A stretch of DNA of 64,000 bases, from NCBI RefSeq assembly GCF_016031635.1, contig NZ_JACEGD010000030.1, forward strand, positions 62,001 through 126,000, written 5' to 3'. Within the stretch, counting starts at the first letter, position 1; every line of letters begins with the position of its first letter. This document shows, piece by piece, positions 45,816 to 54,175 of this stretch. Source of the DNA: Bradyrhizobium diversitatis. GTDB taxonomy: Bacteria > Pseudomonadota > Alphaproteobacteria > Rhizobiales > Xanthobacteraceae. Under the pieces are notes generated by a model, which was given only the letters and a program-made list of their open reading frames with translations, made no database searches and was not told the DNA's origin. The position numbers were made by a program, and so were the translations under genes.

Positions 45816-46094
45816 ATGCTTACCGACACTCACACCGACGATCTCACCGCGGTCGTGCGCTACGCACTGGAGACGACCCGCGCGACGACAGTTTGTCCCT
45901 TCCACCGCGACGTGATCGTCCGCATCGGAGATGACGCTGCCGAGAGCCACGCCTTCGAACGCGTGAAGCGAATGGCCCGAAGTGACGGCACGAAATGGGA
46001 GAAGGAAACTCTCAGGATGGAGATTGGCCGCCAGCTCGGAGTAGCCGCCGACGGATGCTGCCCCAAATGCGATCCGACGGCCCCGGGGCGTTGA
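45816..46094 (+). CDS. Conserved-looking hypothetical protein, 92 aa
   Basis: ATG 45816 follows a good ribosome site (CAGGAG, 7 nt). The protein is soluble, beginning MLTDTHTDDLTAVVRYALET. It has a Cys/His pair in TVCPFHRDVIVRIGDD and a terminal CCPKCDP motif, so a metal site is possible. The segment SHAFERVKRMARSDGTKW looks like a helix. I do not know the family. It sits inside the stress island, but no FixK-type box is seen just upstream. Confidence 0.65.
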   Translation: MLTDTHTDDLTAVVRYALETTRATTVCPFHRDVIVRIGDDAAESHAFERVKRMARSDGTKWEKETLRMEIGRQLGVAADGCCPKCDPTAPGR

Positions 46095-46181
46095 GCCCGG
46101 CCGAGTGGAAGGGATCGGGCGGATGGAACTGGTTCTTATCCTGAACGGAGCGCGCAGCTCTATCCAGAGGCCAGAAATCCC

Positions 46182-46361
46182 GTGAAACCAACAAAGCCCA
46201 CCGCCTCCATCATCCGCGGGGGATCCCGGACGGATACTCCGTCAGCGGACGAAGGCGATGATCGTCGGCTTTCGCCATCGGCCGAGAGGCGCCAGGTCAT
46301 CGACGAGTACGCCGACAATTTGAGGAAGATCATCCGCAGACTTCTTGGAAGGCTGAATTGA
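46182..46361 (+). CDS. Possible small protein, 59 aa
   Basis: A GTG at 46182 preceded by a purine-rich CCAGAGGCCAG stretch opens a frame encoding a basic, Ser/Arg-rich peptide (start MKPTKPTASIIRGGSR). It ends in an amphipathic helix, VIDEYADNLRKIIRRLLGRL. It resembles short helix-ended proteins of unknown role. Support is composition and a plausible start only. Confidence 0.35.
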   Translation: MKPTKPTASIIRGGSRTDTPSADEGDDRRLSPSAERRQVIDEYADNLRKIIRRLLGRLN

Positions 46362-46476
46362 TCCCGCTCGGGCGCTTCGCGCCGAGGCACCAAATTCGAA
46401 TTGACCGTCCGCCGCTTCTCTCGCCCTGTTCGCCGCGCCTCTTCCTGACGAGATCCGGCGGCGGGAACGCGAAAGC

Positions 46477-46490
46477 TTGATTCAGCGCAA
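46477..46490 (+). promoter_or_regulatory. FixK2-type box upstream of the truncated secreted protein
   Basis: TTGATTCAGCGCAA fits the Bradyrhizobium FixK2 pattern TTG(A/C)-N8-(T/G)CAA. It ends 54 nt before ATG 46545, and GATAGT, a possible -10 element, begins 20 nt after it. Confidence 0.5.
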
Positions 46491-46544
46491 AGGCCTGGAA
46501 CAGGAGCCTGATAGTAAAGGGCGAAACTGACAGGGAATGCTCGG

Positions 46545-46913
46545 ATGACGCTAAGACATTGGGGTGTGATTCTCGCGATTTCGGCAGGTGCGGTCACATC
46601 CGCGATTGCTCAGTCCGACTTTCCGCCGTCCGCGAGCGCGAAACAGGAGGTGCCTCGTCTCGTCGAGGTCATGGGCATGGCGCAGCTCGAGCATCTCAAG
46701 CTGTGGTATGCAGGCAAGGCGAAGAACTGGGACCTGGCCGCGTATGAGCTCAGGCAGCTGACGAATAGCCTGGCCGAAGCAGCGGTCTTCTATCCGGCGT
46801 GCAGTTCGGTTGAGATCGTCATGCTGACAGAAGGAGCCGCCGAGATGCGGGGCAATGAACCTCGGCGGCCACTGGGGGACGTAACGTGGGGTCGCGTTAC
46901 GCAAGTTAAATGA
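46545..46913 (+). CDS. Small secreted protein, possibly C-terminally truncated
   Basis: The 122-residue protein has a signal peptide (WGVILAISAGAVTSAIAQ, residues 6-23). A helical motif, LEHLKLWYAGKAKNWDLAAY followed by ELRQL, is typical of a rhizobial family of secreted helical proteins. In the family members I recall, about 50 more residues follow, with a C-terminal Cys-x-x-Cys-His motif. Here, after FYPACSSVEIVMLTEG, the sequence turns into a charged tail that lacks that motif. It may be a degenerate copy. A FixK2-type box lies upstream and a second one just downstream. Confidence 0.6.
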   Translation: MTLRHWGVILAISAGAVTSAIAQSDFPPSASAKQEVPRLVEVMGMAQLEHLKLWYAGKAKNWDLAAYELRQLTNSLAEAAVFYPACSSVEIVMLTEGAAEMRGNEPRRPLGDVTWGRVTQVK

Positions 46914-46934
46914 TAACGCGCCCGCGGATCCCAG

Positions 46935-46954
46935 GCTTGATCCGGATCAAGCCC
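46935..46954. promoter_or_regulatory. Perfect FixK box inside a 20-bp palindrome, between convergent genes
   Basis: GGCTTGATCCGGATCAAGCC is a perfect palindrome whose core TTGATCCGGATCAA (46937-46950) is an ideal FixK/anaerobox. It lies between the ends of two convergent genes, so it is not upstream of an annotated start. On the minus strand a -10-like TATCAT begins 21 nt after the core, so it could drive an antisense RNA across 46545-46913. Confidence 0.6.
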
Positions 46955-47036
46955 GTGCTGCCCCGACATGTCCTGCACGGCTCGGATCGCCCTTCAGGAG
47001 GATCACATACATTTTAAACGCTCATCCGTGCCGCAA

Positions 47037-48881
47037 TCACGCGGCGACCGGCTTGCTCTCCTCGCTGCGCTGGCCGAGCAGCGGCGCGAACTGCTCGGAC
47101 GTCACCGTTTCGTTGGCGATCAACAGCTCCACGCCGGCGTCCAGGTCACCACGCCGCCGCTGGAGGATATCCCTGGCGCGGCGGTCGCCCTCCGCGATCA
47201 GGTTGCGGACGGCGAGATCGATCTCGCGGCCCGTTGCCTCGGCAGCCCCGACGATCTTGTCCTGGGCCGCCCCGAGAAACGCCTGCGGCTTGGGCGCATA
47301 GGTGCGCTGCCCCACCGTCTCGTCCATGCCGTACTTGGTCACCATTTCGATCGCGACTTCGGTCGCACGCTGAAGATCGTCGGCGGCGCCGGTGGAGATC
47401 GCACCGTCGAAGATCAGACGCTCCGATGCGCGTCCCCCCATCAGCACCGCGATGCGGTTCTTGAGTTCCTCGATCGTCAGCAGGAACCTGTCCTCGGTCG
47501 GACGCTGGATGGTGTATCCCAGCGCGCCGATCCCGCGCGGAATGATCGAGACCTTCTGCACCGGGTCGACGCCGGGCAGGCTGGCCGCGACGAGGGCATG
47601 GCCCATCTCGTGATAGGCGACCCTGCGCCGTTCGTCCTTGCTGAGCACCCTGCTCTTCTTCTCGATGCCGGCCACGATCCGCTCGATCGCCGTGACGAAA
47701 TCGTCGAACGTGACCTCCTCACCGCTCCGTCTGGTCGCGGCGATCGCGGCTTCGTTGATGAGGTTTGCGAGGTCGGCGCCGGTGAAGCCGGTCGTGAGTC
47801 CCGCCACCTTGTCGAGGTCGACGCCTTTGCCCATACGGATCTTGCGGACGTGGACCTTGAGGATGGCAACGCGCCCGTTCTTGTCCGGCCGGTCAACCAG
47901 AACCTGGCGGTCGAAGCGACCCGCGCGCAACAGTGCGGGGTCCAGGATCTCGGGGCGATTGGTGGCCGCCAGCAGGATGACGCCGGCGCTCGGGTCGAAG
48001 CCGTCAAGCTCGGACAGCAGCTGGTTGAGGGTCTGCTCCTTCTCGTCGTAGCCTCCGAACGACAGCGGCCCGCGGCTGCGTCCCAGCGCGTCGAGTTCGT
48101 CGACGAAGATAATGCACGGTGCCGCCTTTCGGGCCTGCTCGAACAGATCCCGGACGCGGGCTGCGCCGACACCGACGAACATCTCAACGAACTCCGAGCC
48201 CGAGATCGAGAAGAACGGAACGCCGGCCTCTCCCGCCACGGCGCGGGCCAGCAGCGTCTTTCCCGTTCCCGGCGGTCCGACCAGCAATATTCCCTTGGGT
48301 ACATGCGCCCCCAATCGGCCATAGCTCGCGGGGTCCTTGAGGAATGAAACGACCTCCTGGAGCTCGAACTTCGCCTCGTCCACTCCGGCTACATCCGCGA
48401 AGGTGACCTTGATGTCCTTTTCGACGTAGACCTTTGCACGGGACTTGCCGATCGCCATCAACCCGCCCAGGCCCTGTCCGCCGCCCATGCGGCGGCCGAT
48501 CCAGAACCAGATCACGAAGAAGGCGATGACCGGAAAGATCCAGGACAGCAAGCTCTGCAGCAGACCGCCACTGGGAACGCCGGTCACATTCACGCCTTTT
48601 GCCGCGAGCTTTTCGGCCAAAGCCATATCGACCCGCGCCGTGATGAATGCGGCCTTTCCACTCGGAAGCGGTTCTTTCAATTTCCCCTGAATCATGTCCG
48701 AGCCGACGGACACCTCGGCGATCTTGTCCTGCGCCAGCAGCTGCTCGAATTGGCTGTAGGGAATGGTTTCGATTGAACTGTACGTCGCGAGCCCGAACTG
48801 CAGCATGACGAGCAGCAGGCCGCCTGCCAAGACAGCGGCCATGACCATGCTCTGCTTCCGTGAACCTTGATCGGACTCCAC
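47037..48881 (-). CDS. ftsH: ATP-dependent zinc metalloprotease FtsH, paralogue 2
   Basis: The 614-residue membrane protease has all FtsH elements: two N-terminal helices (MVMAAVLAGGLLLVMLQFGL and IFPVIAFFVIWFWIG), Walker A GPPGTGKT, Walker B IIFVDELDALG and the zinc motif HEMGH. GTG 48881 is chosen because GGGAGAAG lies 4 nt upstream; the ATG just before it is out of frame. The protein is close to paralogue 1 in layout but differs in the periplasmic part and C-terminus. A FixK-type box ends 62 nt upstream, so this copy is likely the low-oxygen-induced one. Confidence 0.93.
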   Translation of the reverse strand: MESDQGSRKQSMVMAAVLAGGLLLVMLQFGLATYSSIETIPYSQFEQLLAQDKIAEVSVGSDMIQGKLKEPLPSGKAAFITARVDMALAEKLAAKGVNVTGVPSGGLLQSLLSWIFPVIAFFVIWFWIGRRMGGGQGLGGLMAIGKSRAKVYVEKDIKVTFADVAGVDEAKFELQEVVSFLKDPASYGRLGAHVPKGILLVGPPGTGKTLLARAVAGEAGVPFFSISGSEFVEMFVGVGAARVRDLFEQARKAAPCIIFVDELDALGRSRGPLSFGGYDEKEQTLNQLLSELDGFDPSAGVILLAATNRPEILDPALLRAGRFDRQVLVDRPDKNGRVAILKVHVRKIRMGKGVDLDKVAGLTTGFTGADLANLINEAAIAATRRSGEEVTFDDFVTAIERIVAGIEKKSRVLSKDERRRVAYHEMGHALVAASLPGVDPVQKVSIIPRGIGALGYTIQRPTEDRFLLTIEELKNRIAVLMGGRASERLIFDGAISTGAADDLQRATEVAIEMVTKYGMDETVGQRTYAPKPQAFLGAAQDKIVGAAEATGREIDLAVRNLIAEGDRRARDILQRRRGDLDAGVELLIANETVTSEQFAPLLGQRSEESKPVAA

Positions 48882-48943
48882 TCTGCTTCTCCCATCGCCG
48901 TCGGCTGCGCCGTGAATGGTAATGAGGGAACGGCGACCTCTGC

Positions 48944-48957
48944 TTGATTCAGGTCAA
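48944..48957 (-). promoter_or_regulatory. FixK-type box upstream of ftsH paralogue 2
   Basis: The plus-strand sequence TTGATTCAGGTCAA fits TTGA-N8-TCAA and is close to a perfect dyad. Its near edge is 62 nt from the GTG start at 48881, a distance like those of the other boxes in this island. Confidence 0.6.
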
Positions 48958-49035
48958 CAGCGCGGTCCCACACGACCGGGCCGATGAACTCAACAGGGCT
49001 GACAGCACATGACGCTCGCGCCGGAGTCCCTGCGT

Positions 49036-49722
49036 TCAATGCTGCGCAATCCGGCCGTCGACCACCTCGATGATGCGGTCGCAGCGGCGCGCGAGGTCCA
49101 GATTATGGGTGACGAGCAGGAAGCTCGTGCCGCTCTCCCGATTGACCCGTCGCATCAGTTCGAAGACGGCATCGGCCGACTTCGAATCGAGATTTCCGGT
49201 CGGCTCGTCCGCCAGTACGAGATCCGGATTCATCGCGAGTGCCCTGGCCACCGCCACCCGCTGCTGCTGGCCGCCCGACATGTTGTTGGCGAGATTGTTT
49301 CCGAATCTCCCGAGACCGACCTCGGCGAGGAGATGATCGGCCCGGGCCGCGATCTCCGCGCTCGGAAATCCGCGATCCGCGAGCATCGGCATCATGATGT
49401 TTTCGCGCGCGGTGAAGGCGGAGATCAGCAAATGATGCTGAAACACGAAGCCGATGGTGTGACCTCTGAGATGCGTGAGCTCGTTGTCGTGCAGCAGCCC
49501 GGTGTCGCGCCCCTTGATGAGGAGCCGGCCGGACGTCGGCCGATCGAGCAGACCGACGATGTTGAGCAGCGTGCTCTTGCCGGAGCCTGAAGGACCCATC
49601 AAAGCCAGAAACTCGCCATGGTCGAGCTCGAGATCGATGTCGTGCAGTACCTCGGCCTCCGATGGCAGGCCCACATTGTAGGTCTTGCAGACGCGCTCGA
49701 GCCTCAGGATTTCCTCAGCCAC
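49036..49722 (-). CDS. ABC transporter ATP-binding protein (LolD/MacB type)
   Basis: The 228-residue ATPase has Walker A GPSGSGKST (about residue 42), the signature MSGGQQQR and Walker B LVLADEPTGNLDSKSAD, typical of the LolD/MacB/DevA branch. It starts with GTG 49722, overlapping the end of the permease gene by 8 nt. It powers the export unit formed with the permease and the membrane-fusion protein upstream in the operon. The 78-nt gap to the FixK box beyond its stop holds nothing else. Confidence 0.92.
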   Translation of the reverse strand: MAEEILRLERVCKTYNVGLPSEAEVLHDIDLELDHGEFLALMGPSGSGKSTLLNIVGLLDRPTSGRLLIKGRDTGLLHDNELTHLRGHTIGFVFQHHLLISAFTARENIMMPMLADRGFPSAEIAARADHLLAEVGLGRFGNNLANNMSGGQQQRVAVARALAMNPDLVLADEPTGNLDSKSADAVFELMRRVNRESGTSFLLVTHNLDLARRCDRIIEVVDGRIAQH

Positions 49723-50941
49723 GGATCGCTACCACCGGATCGAGTTTCGCCGCGCGCACCGCCGGCGCTGTCGCAGCCAACAGGCCGGTAACCGTGGCGA
49801 GCAGCGCCGTATAGATGAAGAGGTTTCGCTCCAGGATCAACGGAAAGAACTCGCTTCCATCCGCCTGGCGGGCGACAGCGTGCCAATAGATCAGCGCAAG
49901 GGCGCCCATCGTCGCGCCGAACAGCGAGCCGACAAAGCCGAGCAGACCACCCTGGAGCAGGAACACCCGCAGAATCTGGCCGCGCGAGGTGCCCATTGCC
50001 CTTAGGATGCCGATCTCCTTGGAGCGCTGGATCACCGAGACGATGAGCACCGCGGCAATGCCAAAGGCCACAGACAGGCCCACGAACACACGGATCAAGG
50101 TGTTCGTGTAGATCTGCGCCTGGACGGCGGTGTAGAACTGCGCGTTGGTGGCGATCCAGCTATCGGCTTCGACGGCCGTCGCGGCCTGGATCCGCTTGGC
50201 GATGGTTTCCGCCGCGTAGATGTCCTTGATCGTCATGTCGATGGTGGTGACGCCGCCGATCATGCCGAGCAGAGACTGTCCCGTCCGCAGCGCGATGAAG
50301 GCCACCCGCTGATTGGCGCCCTTGTTGCCGAAATCGACCAGGCCGGAGATCGTCAGCACCCGGTTGGCGGAGCTTGCCGCCTGGAGGTTCAGCTTGTCGC
50401 CCACGCTGGCGCCGAGATTCTTGGCGAGCTCGGTGCCGATGATGATGTCTTCGCTGGTCAGGCGCGCGCTGCCGGCGACGATGTAGTCCGGCACCTTGAC
50501 GATGTTGAAATAGGTGTCCGGCTCGATTCCGGTCAGCGTCACCGCCCGGCTGGCGTCGCCGCGGATCGCCAGCGCGGATCCTGTGATGGTGGGCGAGACT
50601 GCGGTGACTTCGGGCATCGCCAGCATCTGGGCCCTGATCTTCGGCCACTGGTCGATCGAGATCACCCGCTGGCTCGGCCGCTGCACCACCGCGTCCTCGA
50701 TCTCGCCGGCGGCGTTGCGCAGGGGACGCGCGACCTGATCAGGCGTGAGGAGCTGGATCTGCGGCTGCGACGTCAGCACGCGCCTGATGAAATTTGCCTC
50801 CATGCCCGCGAGCATCGCCGACATGAAGACAATGACGCCAACGCCGATCGAAATGCCGCCGATGATGAAGATGGTCTGCAATTTCCCTTCGCGCAGGAAG
50901 CGCACGGCAGCGATCCACTCGAATGGGAGCCAGCGATTCAT
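49715..50941 (-). CDS. ABC transporter permease (MacB/DevC/FtsX family)
   Basis: The 408-residue membrane protein has one N-terminal helix (LQTIFIIGGISIGVGVIVFM), a large periplasmic MacB-type domain (about 45-270) and three C-terminal helices, ending KLDPVVAIRG. This is the FtsX/LolC/MacB layout without a fused ATPase. Its ATG overlaps the fusion-protein stop (ATGA). It probably extrudes a lipid, peptide or stress metabolite; the cargo is unknown. Confidence 0.9.
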   Translation of the reverse strand: MNRWLPFEWIAAVRFLREGKLQTIFIIGGISIGVGVIVFMSAMLAGMEANFIRRVLTSQPQIQLLTPDQVARPLRNAAGEIEDAVVQRPSQRVISIDQWPKIRAQMLAMPEVTAVSPTITGSALAIRGDASRAVTLTGIEPDTYFNIVKVPDYIVAGSARLTSEDIIIGTELAKNLGASVGDKLNLQAASSANRVLTISGLVDFGNKGANQRVAFIALRTGQSLLGMIGGVTTIDMTIKDIYAAETIAKRIQAATAVEADSWIATNAQFYTAVQAQIYTNTLIRVFVGLSVAFGIAAVLIVSVIQRSKEIGILRAMGTSRGQILRVFLLQGGLLGFVGSLFGATMGALALIYWHAVARQADGSEFFPLILERNLFIYTALLATVTGLLAATAPAVRAAKLDPVVAIRG

Positions 50942-52173
50942 CGCAGGACGGGCCGCACGCGCTGCCCGGTCACGACGCCGGAGCTCTGTGGAATCGCGAC
51001 ATCACCGGCTTCGAGCCCCTCGACGACCTCGATGTTGCTGCTGCCGCGCAGGCCGAGCTTCACCGGACGCTTGACCGCACGACCGCCCTCGACGGTCAGG
51101 ACCCAGGGCTGTCCGGAGAGGATGTCATGGACCGAGCGGACGGGGAGTACCTTCGCATTGTCTTTCGCGGCAACCTCGATGTCGACCGAGACGGTCATGT
51201 CCTGGCGCAGGTCGTCGGATGGCTCCGCCACCGTCAGCTTCACCTGGACGGTCGCGCGGGAAATGTCGATGCCCGGATTGATGTAGGAGACCTTGGCGGC
51301 GAAACGCCGGTCCGGGTAGGCATCTGCGGAGGCCAGCGCGCTCTGTCCGAGCGCGAGCTTGCCGAGATTGCGCTCGTCGATCTGCAAGACCAGCTGCAGG
51401 TCACCTGACGGCGCCAGCACCAGGAGCGCTTTCCCCGCCTGCACCACGGTGCCTCGCTCGACGTTCCGGGTGATGAGAACGCCGTCGCGAGGGGCCACGA
51501 TCGTGGCATAGCCCAGGCGGGAGTCCGCCGTGTCCAGATTGGCGCGTGCCTGGTTGAGCTGCGTCTGCGCCATGACATAGTCGCTGCCGCCCGGGCTTGC
51601 GGTATAGACCTGGAACTCCGCCGCGCGCTTCACGGCGCGCGCGACGTCGAGCGTCTTCTGCGCGTCATCCAAGGCCGCCCTGGTCGCGTAGCCATTGCGT
51701 TCGAGCTGCGCCGTGCGGTCATAGGTCTGCTGGGCGTTCAGAAGCGTCGCTTGCGCTTGCGTCAGAGCCTCCTTCGCGGATGGCAGCGTCAGCTCTTCGA
51801 GCTGCCTGATCCGGGCTTCGGCCTGGGCTACCGCCCCCTGCGCCTGGATCACGCTCGCTTTGAGTTCCCGTGCCTCCAGCGAGATCAGCGGCTGCCCTTT
51901 GCTGACCTTCTCGCCTTCCTGCACCAGCACGTCCGCAACCGTGCCGGTGATCTGGCTGCCGATCTCGACGCGGTACGGTGTCTCGACATGTCCGCTCGCC
52001 ACCACGGTCTCGATCAATCGCCCGCGCGCGACCTGGTCGACCACGACGGCAGGTCCGAACAGGATGCGGACGCCCTGCCAGGCACCAAGGGCGAGCAGAA
52101 CGAGGACCGCGAGCACGAACCATTTGTGGACGAGGACTCCCGACCACGCCGACGCGGCGGAGAGCCGGGTCAT
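50938..52173 (-). CDS. HlyD/MacA-family periplasmic adaptor
   Basis: About 411 residues: a short cytoplasmic start, one membrane helix (WFVLAVLVLLALGAWQGV), then lipoyl-like halves (QITGTVADVLVQEGEKVSKG and YATIVAPRDGVLITRNVERG). A long coiled-coil hairpin (about 105-210) lies between them, and a beta-barrel domain follows. It links the inner-membrane ABC pair to an outer-membrane channel. ATG 52173 has a good ribosome site (CAGGAG); ATG 52212 is an alternative. It heads a three-gene operon of DevBCA/MacAB type, with a FixK-type box upstream. Confidence 0.88.
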   Translation of the reverse strand: MTRLSAASAWSGVLVHKWFVLAVLVLLALGAWQGVRILFGPAVVVDQVARGRLIETVVASGHVETPYRVEIGSQITGTVADVLVQEGEKVSKGQPLISLEARELKASVIQAQGAVAQAEARIRQLEELTLPSAKEALTQAQATLLNAQQTYDRTAQLERNGYATRAALDDAQKTLDVARAVKRAAEFQVYTASPGGSDYVMAQTQLNQARANLDTADSRLGYATIVAPRDGVLITRNVERGTVVQAGKALLVLAPSGDLQLVLQIDERNLGKLALGQSALASADAYPDRRFAAKVSYINPGIDISRATVQVKLTVAEPSDDLRQDMTVSVDIEVAAKDNAKVLPVRSVHDILSGQPWVLTVEGGRAVKRPVKLGLRGSSNIEVVEGLEAGDVAIPQSSGVVTGQRVRPVLR

Positions 52174-52269
52174 GTGCTCCTGCTTCGAAACCGATAGTGT
52201 TTGCTCGACCATGACTCTGCGCTGATGCGAATTCCGCCAAACTGAATACCGCATCACCCCTGTTCCAGA

Positions 52270-52283
52270 TTGCGCCAAGTCAA
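52270..52283 (-). promoter_or_regulatory. FixK2-type box upstream of the export operon
   Basis: On the plus strand TTGCGCCAAGTCAA fits TTG(A/C)-N8-(T/G)CAA. Reading toward the operon, a -10-like TATTCA begins 21 nt after the box. It is 57 or 96 nt from the two possible starts of the adaptor. Confidence 0.5.
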
Positions 52284-52385
52284 CGCGCTGCCCGCAAAAT
52301 GCGCGCTGTCTCAAAATATTGTCGAGTTTGCATCGATCGACGGCCTGTCGAGAACTCCTGGGGCTTCGACGCCGGCATGCTCACG

Positions 52386-52399
52386 TTGACGAAGATCAA
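52386..52399 (+). promoter_or_regulatory. FixK-type box upstream of groEL
   Basis: TTGACGAAGATCAA has a perfect ATCAA right half and one mismatch on the left. It ends 74 nt before the groEL start. No CIRCE element (the HrcA operator of many groE genes) is seen in the 300 nt upstream. Confidence 0.6.
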
Positions 52400-52473
52400 T
52401 CCGGCTGCAGCTCACTCGTCCAAACTGACCCGCAAATCGCCTCGGCCATGAAGCAAGATGGAGGACGTGAAAA

Positions 52474-54096
52474 ATGGCGCACAAGCAGGTCCTGTTTCAC
52501 TCGGCGGCTCGTGAAAAAGTCTTGCGCGGCGCGTCCCTTCTCGCCGATGCCGTGCGCGTCACGCTCGGGCCGAAGTCGAAATCCGTCCTGATCCAGAAAT
52601 CCTGGGGCGCACCCATCGTGTGCAACGACGGGGTCACCATTGCCAAGGAATTCGATCTCAAGGACGCAGAAGAGAACCTGGGCGCCCAGGTGCTGCGGCA
52701 GGCCGCCGAGAAGACCGGCGATGTCGTCGGCGACGGCACCAGCACATCGACCATCCTGGCCCATGCCATCCTTGCGGACGGCGTCCGGAACGTCGTCGCC
52801 GGCGCGAGCGCGATCGACCTCAAACGCGGCCTCGATCGCGGGACACAGGCCGCCATCGCCGCCCTGCATGCCATGGCGAAACCGGTGAAGACCAGGGCGG
52901 AAAAGGTCCAGGTCGCTACGATCTCGGCGCACAATGACATCTCCATCGGCGAACTGGTGGCGGATGCGATCGAGAAGGTCGGCGGTGACGGCGTGATCTC
53001 GGTGGAGGAGTCCAGGACCACCGAGACCCTGCTGGACGTCGTGGAAGGCATGAAGTTCGACCGCGGTTTCCTGTCGCCCTACTTCGTCACGGATGCGGAC
53101 CGCATGGAAGCCGTGCTGCAGGATCCCTACGTGCTGCTTTGTGATCACAAGATCGGCGCCCTGCGCGATCTGGTTCCCCTGCTCGAGCAGGTCGCCAAGA
53201 GCGGCCGTCCGCTTCTGATCGTCGCCGAGGACATCGAAGGCGAAGCGCTGGCGACGCTCATCGTCAATCAGCTTCGCGGCGTGCTCAAGGCTTGCGCGGT
53301 CAAGGCACCCGGCTTCGGCGACCGGCGCAAGGCCATGCTGGAAGATATTGCCATCCTCACCGGCGCGCAGGTGATCTCGGAGGAGATCGGGCTCAAGCTC
53401 GAAAGTGCCTCCCTCCAGCAACTCGGTCGCGCCGCACGGGTGGTCGCCGACAAAGAGAATACCACCCTGATCGGGAGTGGCGGCGATCGCGCCCGTATCG
53501 ACGCGCGGCTTGCGCAAATCCGCGTCGAGATCGAGAAGACGACCAGCGACTACGACCGCGAGAAGCTCGAGGAGCGCCTCGCCAAGCTCTCGGGTGGCGT
53601 CGCCGTCATTCGGGTGGGAGCACCGACCGAAGCCGAGATGAAGGCGAAGAAGGAGGCGCTCGATGATGCGATCAGCTCGACCAAAGCTGCGGTGGCCGAG
53701 GGCATCGTGCCGGGCGGCGGGCTTGCCCTGCTCCGCACGATCGCAGCGGTGGCCAAGGAGGAGGCCACCTGCGAGGGCGACGAAAGAACGGGCGTGCAGA
53801 TCCTGAAGCGCGCGCTCGAAGCTCCCGCGCGCCAGATCGCCGAAAATTCCGCAACCGATGGCGGCGTCGTCGTTGCCAGGATGCTGGCCAGCGAAGGCAA
53901 TTCCGGCTTTGACGCCGCCCGGAAGGTCTATGTCGACCTCGTGGAGGCCGGCATCGTCGATCCCGTGAAGGTCGTACGGATCGCGCTCGAAAATGCGGTG
54001 TCCGTCGCAAGCGTGCTTCTTCTGACGGAGGCGACGATGACGGAGATTCCGGAGCCGAAGCGCGAGCGGCTGCCCGAGTCCGACATGGCGATGTAG
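52474..54096 (+). CDS. groEL: Chaperonin GroEL, stand-alone copy
   Basis: The 540-residue protein is full-length GroEL. It has the ATP-site segments VTLGPKSKSVL and VGDGTSTSTILAHAI, the apical segment KAPGFGDRRKAMLEDIAILT and the late VEEGIVPGGG-like AEGIVPGGGLALLR. Two features set it apart: there is no groES next to it, and the C-terminus ends RLPESDMAM without the usual Gly-Gly-Met tail that lines the cavity. It therefore looks like a specialised paralogue expressed in low oxygen, perhaps using GroES from another locus. A strong ribosome site (GGAGG) precedes the ATG. Confidence 0.94.
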   Translation: MAHKQVLFHSAAREKVLRGASLLADAVRVTLGPKSKSVLIQKSWGAPIVCNDGVTIAKEFDLKDAEENLGAQVLRQAAEKTGDVVGDGTSTSTILAHAILADGVRNVVAGASAIDLKRGLDRGTQAAIAALHAMAKPVKTRAEKVQVATISAHNDISIGELVADAIEKVGGDGVISVEESRTTETLLDVVEGMKFDRGFLSPYFVTDADRMEAVLQDPYVLLCDHKIGALRDLVPLLEQVAKSGRPLLIVAEDIEGEALATLIVNQLRGVLKACAVKAPGFGDRRKAMLEDIAILTGAQVISEEIGLKLESASLQQLGRAARVVADKENTTLIGSGGDRARIDARLAQIRVEIEKTTSDYDREKLEERLAKLSGGVAVIRVGAPTEAEMKAKKEALDDAISSTKAAVAEGIVPGGGLALLRTIAAVAKEEATCEGDERTGVQILKRALEAPARQIAENSATDGGVVVARMLASEGNSGFDAARKVYVDLVEAGIVDPVKVVRIALENAVSVASVLLLTEATMTEIPEPKRERLPESDMAM

Positions 54097-54175
54097 CAGC
54101 CGCAGGCCTTGCGGCGAACGCAAAGGCATTGGCCGTCGGCGCAAGGCGGGCGAAGATTCCGTACAGGATGCAACG

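Noticed and set aside
46968..48347. 459-codon frame antisense to ftsH paralogue 2, just after the orphan FixK box
   Set aside because: It lies wholly on the complement of a conserved protease, and its composition is that of a shadow. The orphan box cannot be explained by it without further support.
52174..52473. Search for a CIRCE element upstream of groEL
   Set aside because: No TTAGCACTC-N9-GAGTGCTAA dyad is present; the only strong motifs are FixK-type boxes.
54099..54115. GC-rich dyad just after groEL as a terminator
   Set aside because: The stem has almost no loop and one mismatch. chaB follows closely and probably shares the transcript.
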